Below are positions 1 to 5,255 of a stretch of 5,500 nucleotides of DNA, one piece after another (the first letter of the stretch is position 1; the number at the start of each line of letters is the position of its first letter). The DNA lies in the NCBI GenBank assembly GCA_965369945.1, contig CBDUST010000296.1, positions 1 through 5,500 on the forward strand, written 5' to 3'. This DNA comes from JADFNO01 sp965369945 (lineage in GTDB: Bacteria > Planctomycetota > Phycisphaerae > Phycisphaerales > SM1A02). A model generated the notes under the pieces. That model had not been told where the DNA came from. It searched no databases and saw nothing but the letters and a program-made list of their open reading frames with translations. Both the position numbers and the translations under genes were made by a program.

Positions 1-435
1 GAGGAACCCGTGCTCGTCTCCTCCGCGCTCAACGATGATATCATCAGTTGGGTCGATGCAACCGTTGAAGTGACGCCAATCGACCAAATCGCGAGCGCAG
101 ATTCTACGCTCAGTCGAATCATGTCAGGCCGGCATCGCCTTTGGTTCCTCACGGTGGGCGTCGTGAGCGCGTTCGTAGGGTTGCTGCTGGATCCGAGCCT
201 GACTCGAGTGAGGAAGAAGATCGTTCTTGGTGGACCCAGTGCTGCGTATCGAACTCTGGTTTGCAGGATCGGGCGAACGACGCTGGATGACCTCGTTGCG
301 CGCATCGAACTTCTCCGCACTGGTTGGCAAATCGATCTGACACTAGCCGGACGACACCCTTTGGTTGGGGGAGTTGTTCGACCGAAGCGGGGTTGGCGGG
401 AGGTTGCTGCCTTGACCCAAGGGGCACAAGCCTAG
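1..435 (+). CDS. C-terminal part of an unrecognised protein with one likely membrane helix (5' end outside the window)
   Basis: The frame is open from the first base and ends at TAG 433-435, so at least 144 residues are visible and the start lies upstream or at an internal GTG (10-12). The first 45 residues are acidic to neutral (ALNDDIISWVDATVEV). A stretch at about nt 139-189, LWFLTVGVVSAFVGLLL, has the length and hydrophobicity of one transmembrane helix, preceded by RHR. The following ~80 residues are basic (RVRKK, RPKRGWR) and would be cytoplasmic if the positive-inside rule holds. I do not recognise the family. A C-terminal anchor on a periplasmic domain, as in BatA/vWA-type proteins, is possible but only a guess. 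The part after the helix looks less protein-like, so a frameshift or early true end cannot be excluded. It ends 59 bp before the chosen dprA start and could be cotranscribed with it. Confidence 0.45.
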   Translation, partial: EEPVLVSSALNDDIISWVDATVEVTPIDQIASADSTLSRIMSGRHRLWFLTVGVVSAFVGLLLDPSLTRVRKKIVLGGPSAAYRTLVCRIGRTTLDDLVARIELLRTGWQIDLTLAGRHPLVGGVVRPKRGWREVAALTQGAQA

Positions 436-494
436 CCCGTCTGATTCACCAACTGCTGCGTCATTCAAGCTGCAAGTCGTATTCGAGACCGGGT

Positions 495-1748
495 ATGATG
501 AGCGACGGTCGTACGAGGGATCCGGATCGTAACCAGGATCGACGGCCAAATGCGCCGCGCGGAGGGCGGCCCAGTTCAAACGAACGGCGGCAGTCGATGG
601 CTCGCGAGTCTCATGAACTTTCGGACGCAACACTGCGGTTGATCCTGGCGCCGGGGCTTGGCCCAATCACGCTGAAGAAGCTCGAACAACAGTTCGGCTC
701 GCATGATCGGGCCGCTTCTGCCACGGTGCGCGAGTTGATGCAGGTTGATGGGATCGGGCACACGACGGCAAGTTCCATTCGCCGCGCGATCGATCTAGCA
801 CAGCCAGCGCAAGAACGGGAGGAGATGGCCAAGACGAACGTTCGGCTCATCCTTGTCGGCGATGAGGACTATCCTGTTCTGCTTTCGGCTATTCCCGGTC
901 CCCCGATGGCACTGTGGATTCGCGGCGAGCTCACCGACACCGATCGCCTCGCTGTGGCTATCGTCGGTTCGAGGCGTTGCACGGCGTACGGTCGAGAACA
1001 GGCGGGCAGGTTCGCATCATTGTTAGCACAGTGCGGCTTGACCATCGTCTCGGGGGGGGCGTTGGGAATTGACGGCGAGGCACATCGCGGCGCGCTACGG
1101 GTGGGCGGCCGAACGATCGCCGTCATGGGCTGTGGGTTGGCGAGATCCTATCCACCTCAACATGCTGAGCTGTTCGATCGGATCGTGTCCGAAGGCGGTG
1201 CGCTTCTGAGTGAGTATCCGATGCAGGCCGAACCGAAGGGGGATCATTTCCCACATCGAAACCGCGTTATCTCGGGCCTGAGTCTCGGCGTGCTGGTGAT
1301 CGAAGCCGCTCGTCGTAGTGGAGCGCTAATCACCGCCCGAAAAGCGGCTGATGAGCAGGGCCGGGAAGCGATGGCCGTGCCCGGTCGAATCGATTCACCC
1401 GCCTCGGCCGGCTGTCTTCGGGCTATCCAGGAAGGATGGGCGGCGCTGGTCACTACACATGCAGACGTCTTGAACCAGCTCGATGCGTCAAGCCATCTTG
1501 TGCGCGGTGCCCTTGAAGCAGCAGGGCATGAGTCCGCGACTTCCCGAACTACGCTGTTTGATACAAATCTCACCACAGGTCAACAATCGATCGTTGATGC
1601 GCTGCGAGAAGCTGATGGCGATATGATCGTTGAGCATCTGGCCGCGAAAACACAGTTGCCACTGAGTCAGGTCCAAGCTGATCTGACGCTCCTACAGATA
1701 CGTGGCAACGTGCATCGAGACCACCAAGGTATACGTCTAAAGCGGTGA
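495..1748 (+). CDS. dprA: DNA-processing protein DprA (Smf family)
   Basis: DprA binds single-stranded DNA in the cytoplasm and loads RecA during natural transformation; it is also kept in many bacteria not known to be competent. From ATG 495 the protein has 417 residues. Residues 44-100 form a helix-hairpin-helix/SAM-like region (LAPGLGP, VDGIGHTTASSIRRAI). The Rossmann-like core follows: GSR 158-160, SGGALGID 186-193, MGCGL 211-215, SEYP 239-242, FPHRNRVISGLS 252-263, SGALITAR 275-282 and AVPGRID 294-300. Residues 359-417 make the C-terminal winged helix. These are the family's diagnostic motifs in the right order. The start is uncertain: ATG 495 or 498 gives a polar Arg/Asp-rich leader of about 34 residues, while ATG 597 gives 383 residues, nearer the usual length. 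Neither has a strong Shine-Dalgarno. The frame also runs up to 324, but that would overlap the upstream gene. It converges on the next gene with a 16-bp gap. Confidence 0.93.
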   Translation: MMSDGRTRDPDRNQDRRPNAPRGGRPSSNERRQSMARESHELSDATLRLILAPGLGPITLKKLEQQFGSHDRAASATVRELMQVDGIGHTTASSIRRAIDLAQPAQEREEMAKTNVRLILVGDEDYPVLLSAIPGPPMALWIRGELTDTDRLAVAIVGSRRCTAYGREQAGRFASLLAQCGLTIVSGGALGIDGEAHRGALRVGGRTIAVMGCGLARSYPPQHAELFDRIVSEGGALLSEYPMQAEPKGDHFPHRNRVISGLSLGVLVIEAARRSGALITARKAADEQGREAMAVPGRIDSPASAGCLRAIQEGWAALVTTHADVLNQLDASSHLVRGALEAAGHESATSRTTLFDTNLTTGQQSIVDALREADGDMIVEHLAAKTQLPLSQVQADLTLLQIRGNVHRDHQGIRLKR

Positions 1749-1764
1749 ATAGAACCGGTCGGTC

Positions 1765-2220
1765 TTACTTCGTTGGGGGCGTGGTGTAAATGAGCCCGTG
1801 CTCGAGATAGAACTTGAGCAGCGTGATCGCTTCGCCCCAGCCAGCGGCGCATTCCAGCGCCATCGCTCGACCCTTTGAATCGTTGGTGTAGCCCTGTTCG
1901 GTCAAGCGAAGGACGGTGCCGCCTGACTGCTCACTGAGGACCATGCTGATGCGAGTTGGCTTGTCGCCACCCCATTCCAAGACAAATCGTTCGGGTCTGC
2001 TCGCTTCGATGACGGTGCCCGGAACCTCCAACGCATACTTGTCAGGCCCCCAATCGTTCCATCGCCATATGAAGGCGCCGCCGGGTTTCGGATCGAGCGT
2101 GCTACGGTGCGTGAAGAATGCGTTCCACACTTCAGCAGAAGTAATAGCGTCGAACACTTCTTCGGGCGTCCGCTGAATGAACGTCGCCTGCTTGATCTTC
2201 TCTTGGAGTTGTTCAGTCAC
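1765..2220 (-). CDS. SRPBCC / AHSA1-like domain protein
   Basis: This is a single-domain START-like protein of 151 residues. The family forms a helix-grip fold with a hydrophobic pocket; members are annotated as Aha1-like or polyketide-cyclase-like, and most have unknown ligands. Visible family features are IQRTPEEVFDAITSAEVWNAFFT near the N-terminus, GGAFIWRW, the central strand GTVIEASRPERFVLEWG, RISMVLSEQSGGTVLRLTEQGY, and a closing helix GWGEAITLLKFYLEHG. No signal peptide or membrane segment is seen, so it should be cytoplasmic. I chose GTG 2220 because GCGGGA lies nine bases upstream. A TTG at 2229 adds three residues but has the GGGA directly against it. There is no in-frame ATG near the N-terminus. 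It follows lexA on the same strand after about 84 bp with no clear terminator between, so readthrough from lexA is plausible. The Hsp90-related name should not be taken as a function. Confidence 0.85.
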   Translation of the reverse strand: MTEQLQEKIKQATFIQRTPEEVFDAITSAEVWNAFFTHRSTLDPKPGGAFIWRWNDWGPDKYALEVPGTVIEASRPERFVLEWGGDKPTRISMVLSEQSGGTVLRLTEQGYTNDSKGRAMALECAAGWGEAITLLKFYLEHGLIYTTPPTK

Positions 2221-2304
2221 TGGGGCCAATCCCGCGTGAGCGGAAGTCGAATGACAAAACGTGCATGGCTGCCGAGGCGTGTATTCCGACGTTTCGTAAG
2301 CCGT

Positions 2305-2919
2305 TCAATACCGCCGCAGAACTCCAATGACCACTCCCTGCACTTTGCATTCCTTCACGCGAATGGCCTCGAACTCAGGATTAGCCGGCTGAAGGCGAAT
2401 GTGATCGCGCTCCTTGAAAAAGCGCTTGAGCGTCGTCTCACCGTTGGGAAGCAGGGCGACGACGCGCTCACCGTTGCGAGCAGTTTCTCGCCGTTCGACG
2501 ATCACGTAATCGCCATCGAAGATTCCTTCGTCCTTCATGGAATCCCCGTCCACCTGCAGCGCAAAGGTGCCGGCCTTTTGACCGAGGCGGGGACCGAATA
2601 TCTCCTCGAGATCGAGTTGATCGGTCTGAGGGAACTTCTCGATCGGATAGCCGGCGGCAATCTTGCCCACGAGCGGAAAACGCAGCGGATGCGCTTCGTC
2701 GGGAACTGGTGCGTCGTTACAGATGGACAAAGAGCGAGCCTTGTTTGGTTCTCGCCGCAGCGCGCCTTTTTTTATCAGCGCCTCGACGTGCTCGAAAACG
2801 GTCACTTTGCTGACGCCGAGTTCTTTGGCGAGCTCCTGCATCGTTGGCGAATAACCGTTGGCAACTCGGTAACCCCGGATCAGTTGGACGATCCTGAGCT
2901 GCTTGGGAGTGAGGTTCAT
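2305..2919 (-). CDS. lexA: LexA SOS-response repressor with autoprotease domain
   Basis: LexA represses DNA-damage genes and cleaves itself when stimulated by RecA-ssDNA filaments. The 204-residue length is normal. Residues 1-65 form the winged helix-turn-helix (LTPKQLRIVQLI, YSPTMQELAKELGVSKVTVFEHVEALIKKG). After a linker, the S24 peptidase domain carries the cleavage site Ala89-Gly90 in KIAAGYP, the catalytic Ser127 in GDSMKDEGIFDGD and the general-base Lys165 in GETTLKRF, so cleavage should be intact. ATG 2919 has an AGGAG (plus-strand CTCCT, 2927-2931) seven bases upstream. Neither the E. coli CTGT-N8-ACAG box nor the Bacillus GAAC-N4-GTTC box is visible upstream. A different dyad at 2943-2959 is the best operator candidate. 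The recognition helix, around residues 28-45, is not close enough to the E. coli one to predict the operator. An A7 run lies in codons 49-51. Confidence 0.97.
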   Translation of the reverse strand: MNLTPKQLRIVQLIRGYRVANGYSPTMQELAKELGVSKVTVFEHVEALIKKGALRREPNKARSLSICNDAPVPDEAHPLRFPLVGKIAAGYPIEKFPQTDQLDLEEIFGPRLGQKAGTFALQVDGDSMKDEGIFDGDYVIVERRETARNGERVVALLPNGETTLKRFFKERDHIRLQPANPEFEAIRVKECKVQGVVIGVLRRY

Positions 2920-2920
2920 C

Positions 2921-2931
2921 GGAGTACTCCT
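2921..2931 (-). promoter_or_regulatory. lexA ribosome-binding site overlapping a 10-bp palindrome
   Basis: On the minus strand AGGAG precedes the lexA ATG by seven bases, which fixes the start. The SD lies partly inside the perfect palindrome GGAGTACTCC (2921-2930). The palindrome could let a protein block the ribosome site or be chance; as an RNA hairpin it is too short to matter. Confidence 0.6.
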
Positions 2932-2942
2932 GTAAGCCTAAG

Positions 2943-2959
2943 GTGCGGCTTGGCCGCAC
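2943..2959. promoter_or_regulatory. Perfect 7-bp dyad upstream of lexA (candidate operator)
   Basis: GTGCGGC and GCCGCAC are exact inverted repeats separated by TTG, centred about 32 bp upstream of the lexA start. LexA proteins usually repress their own gene through a dyad in this position, and operator sequences differ between phyla. The site matches none of the classical LexA boxes, so assigning it to LexA is inference from position and symmetry. It could instead form an RNA hairpin in the leader. Confidence 0.35.
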
Positions 2960-3442
2960 GACATCGAAGAGGCGAGGGTGTGCCGCGCCGTCAAGACAAG
3001 CGAAGGCCGGTCGAGGCCGGAGCTGGTCAAGGAGACGGTGCACTTGGTCGAGGACCGTCAGTTGGCCACACAACCAGGATCGTGCCGCAGCGTGCAAGCC
3101 ACCGGACGCCGGGCAGGACACGACCGGTTCGATCGCTGAGCCGGTTGTCGACGCTAGAGCCTCCAGGCTGAGTTGGACTCGGTCAATTCCGAGGAGCCGA
3201 TCCAACAGTGTCCGCGGTCCAGCAGTTGCGGCGAGAGGATGGGGCGTGGGACGGTTCACCCTCTGCCGACGTCGGGCGATGTATTGATCCGCATGGTTGT
3301 AGCCGGTGCGGGGCTGCCCCTTCGCTTCCTGGTCATGCTGGGACGATCCGTCACCATCCACAGCGAGGAGCCGTGAGCCTTGCGGCACATAACGGGTCGT
3401 GTAAACCCCGCCTGGGCCAGTCGTTATGAGAGGAAAGGACAT
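2960..3442 (-). other. Intergenic stretch upstream of lexA with a doubtful minus-strand open frame
   Basis: No recognisable gene was found here. One minus-strand frame is stop-free from ATG 3442 to a stop at 2717, 241 codons, and its ATG has GGAG six bases upstream. However, its last ~200 bases overlap lexA in another frame. The product is rich in Arg, Pro, Ala and Leu with no motif I know (segments such as TLLDRLLGIDRVQLSLEAL and LTVLDQVHRLLDQL look weakly helical). A long open frame in GC-rich DNA can arise by chance. The plus strand offers only basic, low-complexity frames. A 7-bp inverted repeat, CATAACG 3388-3394 and CGTTATG 3422-3428, flanks the region just inside the ATG. The lexA promoter should lie in the right-hand part of this region (as read from lexA), but I see no convincing -35/-10 pair. 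Confidence 0.25.
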
Positions 3443-3826
3443 TCACTGCTCCGTCATCGTCGCCGCTGACAAGGGTCTCGCCGGGCTGAATTCCGCTCGA
3501 TTCTCAAGGCCCACTCGACCATACCTCTTGCGTCGCTCCACTTTGGACACGAGAATGTTCGGCATACGTTACCCCAACAACAACCGTAAGGCAAGCACCC
3601 ATCCACACCTAATTTGCATCTACGGCAGCCCCCTGGATCAACCGCCAGAGTCGCGGATTGGGGGGCGTCGGCGCGGTTCGGCCCGCGAAGCCGGGCCGCC
3701 CGAACCTGACGCCATACCGCCTCGCTTACGGCTTCAACAAGGGCCTAGAGGGCTGTTTTATTTTAGGATAACGGGGTCGTTTTCTGGTAGGCAACGATCG
3801 TTGGCCACGCTAGTTTGCCGTTCAGT
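3443..3826. other. Intergenic region with no recognised gene, containing a strong structured element
   Basis: Open frames here, including a plus-strand one ending at 3854, translate into Arg/Pro/Gly-rich sequence without family features, so I treat the stretch as non-coding. The left half (3443-3640) shows nothing I can identify. The right half holds the nested hairpin region at 3664-3713 and a T-rich stretch at 3757-3768. I checked for RNase P, tmRNA and tRNA hallmarks and did not find them. Confidence 0.5.
3664..3713. other. Nested long hairpin, possible structured RNA or dispersed repeat
   Basis: Three complementary layers can be seen. GGCGTC 3664-3669 pairs with GACGCC 3708-3713, and GGTTCGG 3675-3681 pairs with CCGAACC 3700-3706. 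Inside, CCCG 3682-3685 pairs with CGGG 3692-3695 around a CGAAGC loop. An alternative inner fold pairs CGGCCCG 3679-3685 with CGGGCCG 3692-3698. About 45 bp downstream, GGCC and GGCT flank TAGAG just before a GTTTTATTTT tract, which could be a weak terminator on the plus strand. The base pairing is directly visible. Whether this is a transcribed RNA, a repeat of the REP type or a protein site is unknown. Part of it recurs in diverged form at 4820-4840. Confidence 0.4.
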
Positions 3827-3855
3827 TTGGCACCCCAATGGTGCGAGAATCTAAG
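3827..3855 (+). promoter_or_regulatory. Candidate sigma70-like promoter with an overlapping dyad
   Basis: TTGGCA (3827-3832, five of six to consensus) is followed after exactly 17 bp by TCTAAG (3850-3855, four of six). Transcription would begin near 3861-3863, about 90 bp before the exported-protein gene. The spacer contains the inverted repeat GCACC-N5-GGTGC (3830-3844), which could bind a regulator. TGGCAC also resembles a sigma54 -24 element, but the required GC at -12 is absent. The prediction is weak and sequence-only. Confidence 0.35.
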
Positions 3856-3869
3856 CGCTGTACAGAGAG

Positions 3870-3893
3870 AGAGCCTATCAAGGGCTCTTTTTT
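3870..3893 (+). terminator. Rho-independent-type hairpin in the 5' leader
   Basis: AGAGCC (3870-3875) and GGCTCT (3883-3888) form a perfect 6-bp stem around a 7-base loop, running into six T residues (3888-3893). It points along the plus strand and lies 60 bp before the next start codon. If the promoter at 3827-3855 is real, the hairpin falls within the first ~30 transcribed bases and would act as an attenuator. Otherwise it ends transcripts coming from the left. Confidence 0.65.
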
Positions 3894-3905
3894 GTTGGTC
3901 GGACG

Positions 3906-3917
3906 TCTCGGCCGAGA
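3906..3917. promoter_or_regulatory. 12-bp perfect palindrome in the leader
   Basis: TCTCGGCCGAGA is self-complementary and lies between the terminator-like hairpin and the AGGAGG of the next gene. A similar hairpin (CTGGCC-GAAA-GGCCGG) occurs in the leader of the second exported-protein gene. It may be a protein-binding dyad or part of a leader fold; function unknown. Confidence 0.35.
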
Positions 3918-3953
3918 GCCCCCCGGTCCTGTTCTTTCTTAGGAGGAAAAGGT

Positions 3954-4673
3954 ATGAAACGAAGAACAATCTTGTTTGCGACGCTTCTTGCGGCCTATCC
4001 CGTAGCGTCAGCCTTGGGCGGCGGGCTCTTCTGGACGCTCAGTCAGGAGGAGTTCCACCTGTTCATGGAGGGGAAGAAGGTGCTCAAGGGAATAGAGGAC
4101 TTCGAGGAAAGCAATGTGGGCTTCGGTCAACTCGCAGCGCTCACGGACCCGCTCGTGTTCGGCGTGCCCAACCTTGACGCGTTCGGCTTGGGCTTCCCCG
4201 TCGGGCTAACGGAGGAGAATCTCATCCTCCAGTCCAACATCAATGAGCAAGGACTGTTCGTCCAGCCCGGTAGCGGTATGGTGGCGCTGGGCCAGGGTTT
4301 TATTGATGGTCAAAACATTCCCAACAGCGTGGTGGTCGGAGCTGACTCTTTCGCCGAGAGCCTGGACATTATCTTTGATCCCCTTCACAACCACACTGGT
4401 GTGGGCTTCAACTTTCTAGACCCGGTCGGCGGCATCGCCGTCATTACCGTGTTCGACAAGAATGATGAGGTAGTCTTTAAGGAAGTATTTGCGGCCGGTG
4501 GTGAGAAGATGTTCTTCGGCATCTGGCTTCCGGAGACAATCGGCCGAATCAACGTCGGTGGTCCGGGCGGCGAACTTGTTGACAACATCGAGATGTGGGT
4601 CCCCGCCCCCGGCGCCCTTGCCCTGCTGGGCATCGCCGGATTGCTGGGCACGCGACGCCGCCGTCGCCAGTAA
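3954..4673 (+). CDS. Exported protein with PEP-CTERM-like (PAPG) C-terminal sorting signal
   Basis: The 239-residue product has a Sec signal peptide at 1-20: KRR, then ILFATLLAAYPVASA, with likely cleavage after VASA. Residues 21-215 are acidic, cysteine-free and probably beta-rich. They include FEESNVGFGQLAAL, NHTGVGFNFLDPVGGIAVITVFDKNDEVVF and GGEKMFFGIWLPETIGRINV, a pattern I associate with PEP-CTERM proteins of planctomycetes. The tail has PAPG at 217-220, a short hydrophobic helix ALALLGIAGLLG and five arginines (234-238). That is the tripartite layout of PEP-CTERM proteins, which exosortase is thought to cleave and attach to the outer surface; here PAPG replaces the usual PEP. AGGAGG (3941-3946) seven bases upstream fixes the start. 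A terminator follows at 4706-4732, so it is probably monocistronic. Its cargo function is unknown, and no exosortase is in the window. Confidence 0.88.
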   Translation: MKRRTILFATLLAAYPVASALGGGLFWTLSQEEFHLFMEGKKVLKGIEDFEESNVGFGQLAALTDPLVFGVPNLDAFGLGFPVGLTEENLILQSNINEQGLFVQPGSGMVALGQGFIDGQNIPNSVVVGADSFAESLDIIFDPLHNHTGVGFNFLDPVGGIAVITVFDKNDEVVFKEVFAAGGEKMFFGIWLPETIGRINVGGPGGELVDNIEMWVPAPGALALLGIAGLLGTRRRRRQ

Positions 4674-4705
4674 TTCCCTACGTCGATGAGAATGTAACGC
4701 GATCC

Positions 4706-4732
4706 GGGCCGTCGACACGGGCGGCCCTTTTT
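4706..4732 (+). terminator. Rho-independent terminator after the exported-protein gene
   Basis: GGGCCG (4706-4711) pairs with CGGCCC (4722-4727) across a 10-base loop and is followed directly by five T residues. It lies 32 bp after the TAA at 4671-4673 and fits a normal transcript end for that gene. Confidence 0.8.
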
Positions 4733-4940
4733 CGTGCGCTTGCGGTTTCGTGACAGTTCACGCAGAACCGTGCATGTGCGCCAGCCGTCGGCAGGGCAGC
4801 CCCCAAAGTCGCAGCTTAGCGCCTGAACCTAACGGCATACGCTGCGCCAGGGTCCAAACCAGGACATGAGGACAGTTCTTTGCCCGAGACCTTTCTTGTT
4901 GACAACGATCTCTGGCTCCACTAGCTCCCGTCTGACGAAT
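4733..4940. other. Intergenic stretch with a diverged copy of part of the 3664-3713 element
   Basis: I see no gene here. Positions 4820-4840 match 3697-3717 at 18 of 21 bases. Around this copy CGCAGC (4810-4815) pairs with GCTGCG (4841-4846), and TTAG (4816-4819) pairs with CTAA (4829-4832), so it too can fold. A TTGACA at 4899-4904 has no acceptable -10 at 17 bp, so I do not call a promoter. Confidence 0.4.
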
Positions 4941-5003
4941 AGTGGGACGGGCATCCTGCCCGTCTGTATGAGTGAAGACGACGGGCTGGAAGCCCGTTCC
5001 ACT
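4941..5003. repeat. Two-hairpin palindromic intergenic repeat (FQPV/DGQDARPT type)
   Basis: The 63-bp element is bounded by near-perfect inverted ends, AGTGGGACGGGC and GCCCGTTCCACT, with one mismatch. Inside it are two perfect hairpins: GACGGGC-ATCCT-GCCCGTC (4946-4964) and ACGGGCT-GGA-AGCCCGT (4981-4997). On the minus strand it would read GTGFQPV...TDGQDARPT, a peptide I recall from many spurious hypothetical proteins of planctomycetes, verrucomicrobia and others. This points to a dispersed REP/BIME-like repeat and not a gene. Mobility, if any, would need a transposase acting in trans, such as a RAYT. Only one copy lies in the window. Confidence 0.75.
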
Positions 5004-5109
5004 AAGAATGAAGAGCACTCTTTTGATCCATCAAACCAAACCTAGTTCCCCATTCCGTCTGGTGCGCCCCCAACGTGGCTAAAATTTGGGTGCCGTGAAG
5101 AGAGGTAGC

Positions 5110-5137
5110 TTTGTTTGCGGTGCTTCTTGCGGCCTAC
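5110..5137 (+). pseudogene. Relic of a signal-peptide coding sequence, paralogous to the gene at 3954
   Basis: These 28 bases match 3971-3998, which encode part of the signal peptide (LFATLLAAY) of the upstream exported protein. The match is 24 of 28, and all four differences are transitions. The 15 bases before it (GTGAAGAGAGGTAGC) also resemble the ATGAAACGAAGAACA start but are two bases short of the parent spacing, which breaks the frame. The parent-like frame meets TGA at 5141-5143. No Shine-Dalgarno and no downstream similarity are visible. It is best read as the remnant of a duplicated gene or a recombination scar. Confidence 0.5.
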
Positions 5138-5199
5138 CTCTGAGAGAGAGTCCAAGGTCCGACGGCAATTGTCATTTCGCGGGCGTGAACCTTTGGCGT

Positions 5200-5255
5200 C
5201 TGGCCGAAAGGCCGGTTGCCGGATTTTTATGTACGGCCCGGTTGTATCCGGGCCG
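5200..5255 (+). promoter_or_regulatory. Structured 5' leader with alternative hairpins before the second exported-protein gene
   Basis: CTGGCC-GAAA-GGCCGG (5200-5215) forms a GNRA-capped hairpin with one G-U pair. The same CCGG (5212-5215) can instead pair with CCGG 5219-5222, which is followed by ATTTTT (5223-5228). The two folds exclude each other, as in an attenuator. A third hairpin, CGGCCCGG-TTGTAT-CCGGGCCG (5234-5255), is perfect over 8 bp. The Shine-Dalgarno follows at 5278. No promoter is convincing; TAAAAT at 5080-5085 is a lone -10 candidate. Confidence 0.4.

Noticed and set aside
324..494. Upstream extension of the dprA frame to ATG 324
   Set aside because: It would overlap the preceding gene by more than 100 bp, has Cys/Ser-rich sequence unlike DprA, and makes the protein far longer than the family norm.
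1754..1763. Terminator between dprA and the convergent gene
   Set aside because: ACCG-GT-CGGT is only a 4-bp stem with a two-base loop and no T-run on either strand.
2107..3171. 354-codon plus-strand frame opposite lexA and the SRPBCC gene
   Set aside because: It is an antisense shadow of two well-identified genes and has no family features of its own.
3426..3760. Possible RNase P RNA, suggested by GAGGAAAG-like bases and an ATACCGCC
   Set aside because: The other conserved core segments are missing and the order and spacing do not fit.
3827..3844. Sigma54 promoter (TGGCAC)
   Set aside because: The -24 half fits, but GT stands where the essential -12 GC should be at the correct spacing.
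3426..3854. Plus-strand 142-codon open frame
   Set aside because: The translation is Arg/Pro/Gly-rich with no motif, runs through the strong hairpin region, and has no good ribosome site.
4899..4927. Sigma70 promoter with TTGACA
   Set aside because: The -10 hexamer at 17 bp is TAGCTC, only two of six to consensus, and nothing coding follows nearby.
4758..5018. Minus-strand 86-codon frame containing FQPV and DGQDARPT
   Set aside because: This peptide comes from translating the palindromic repeat at 4941-5003, which is a DNA repeat and not a protein.
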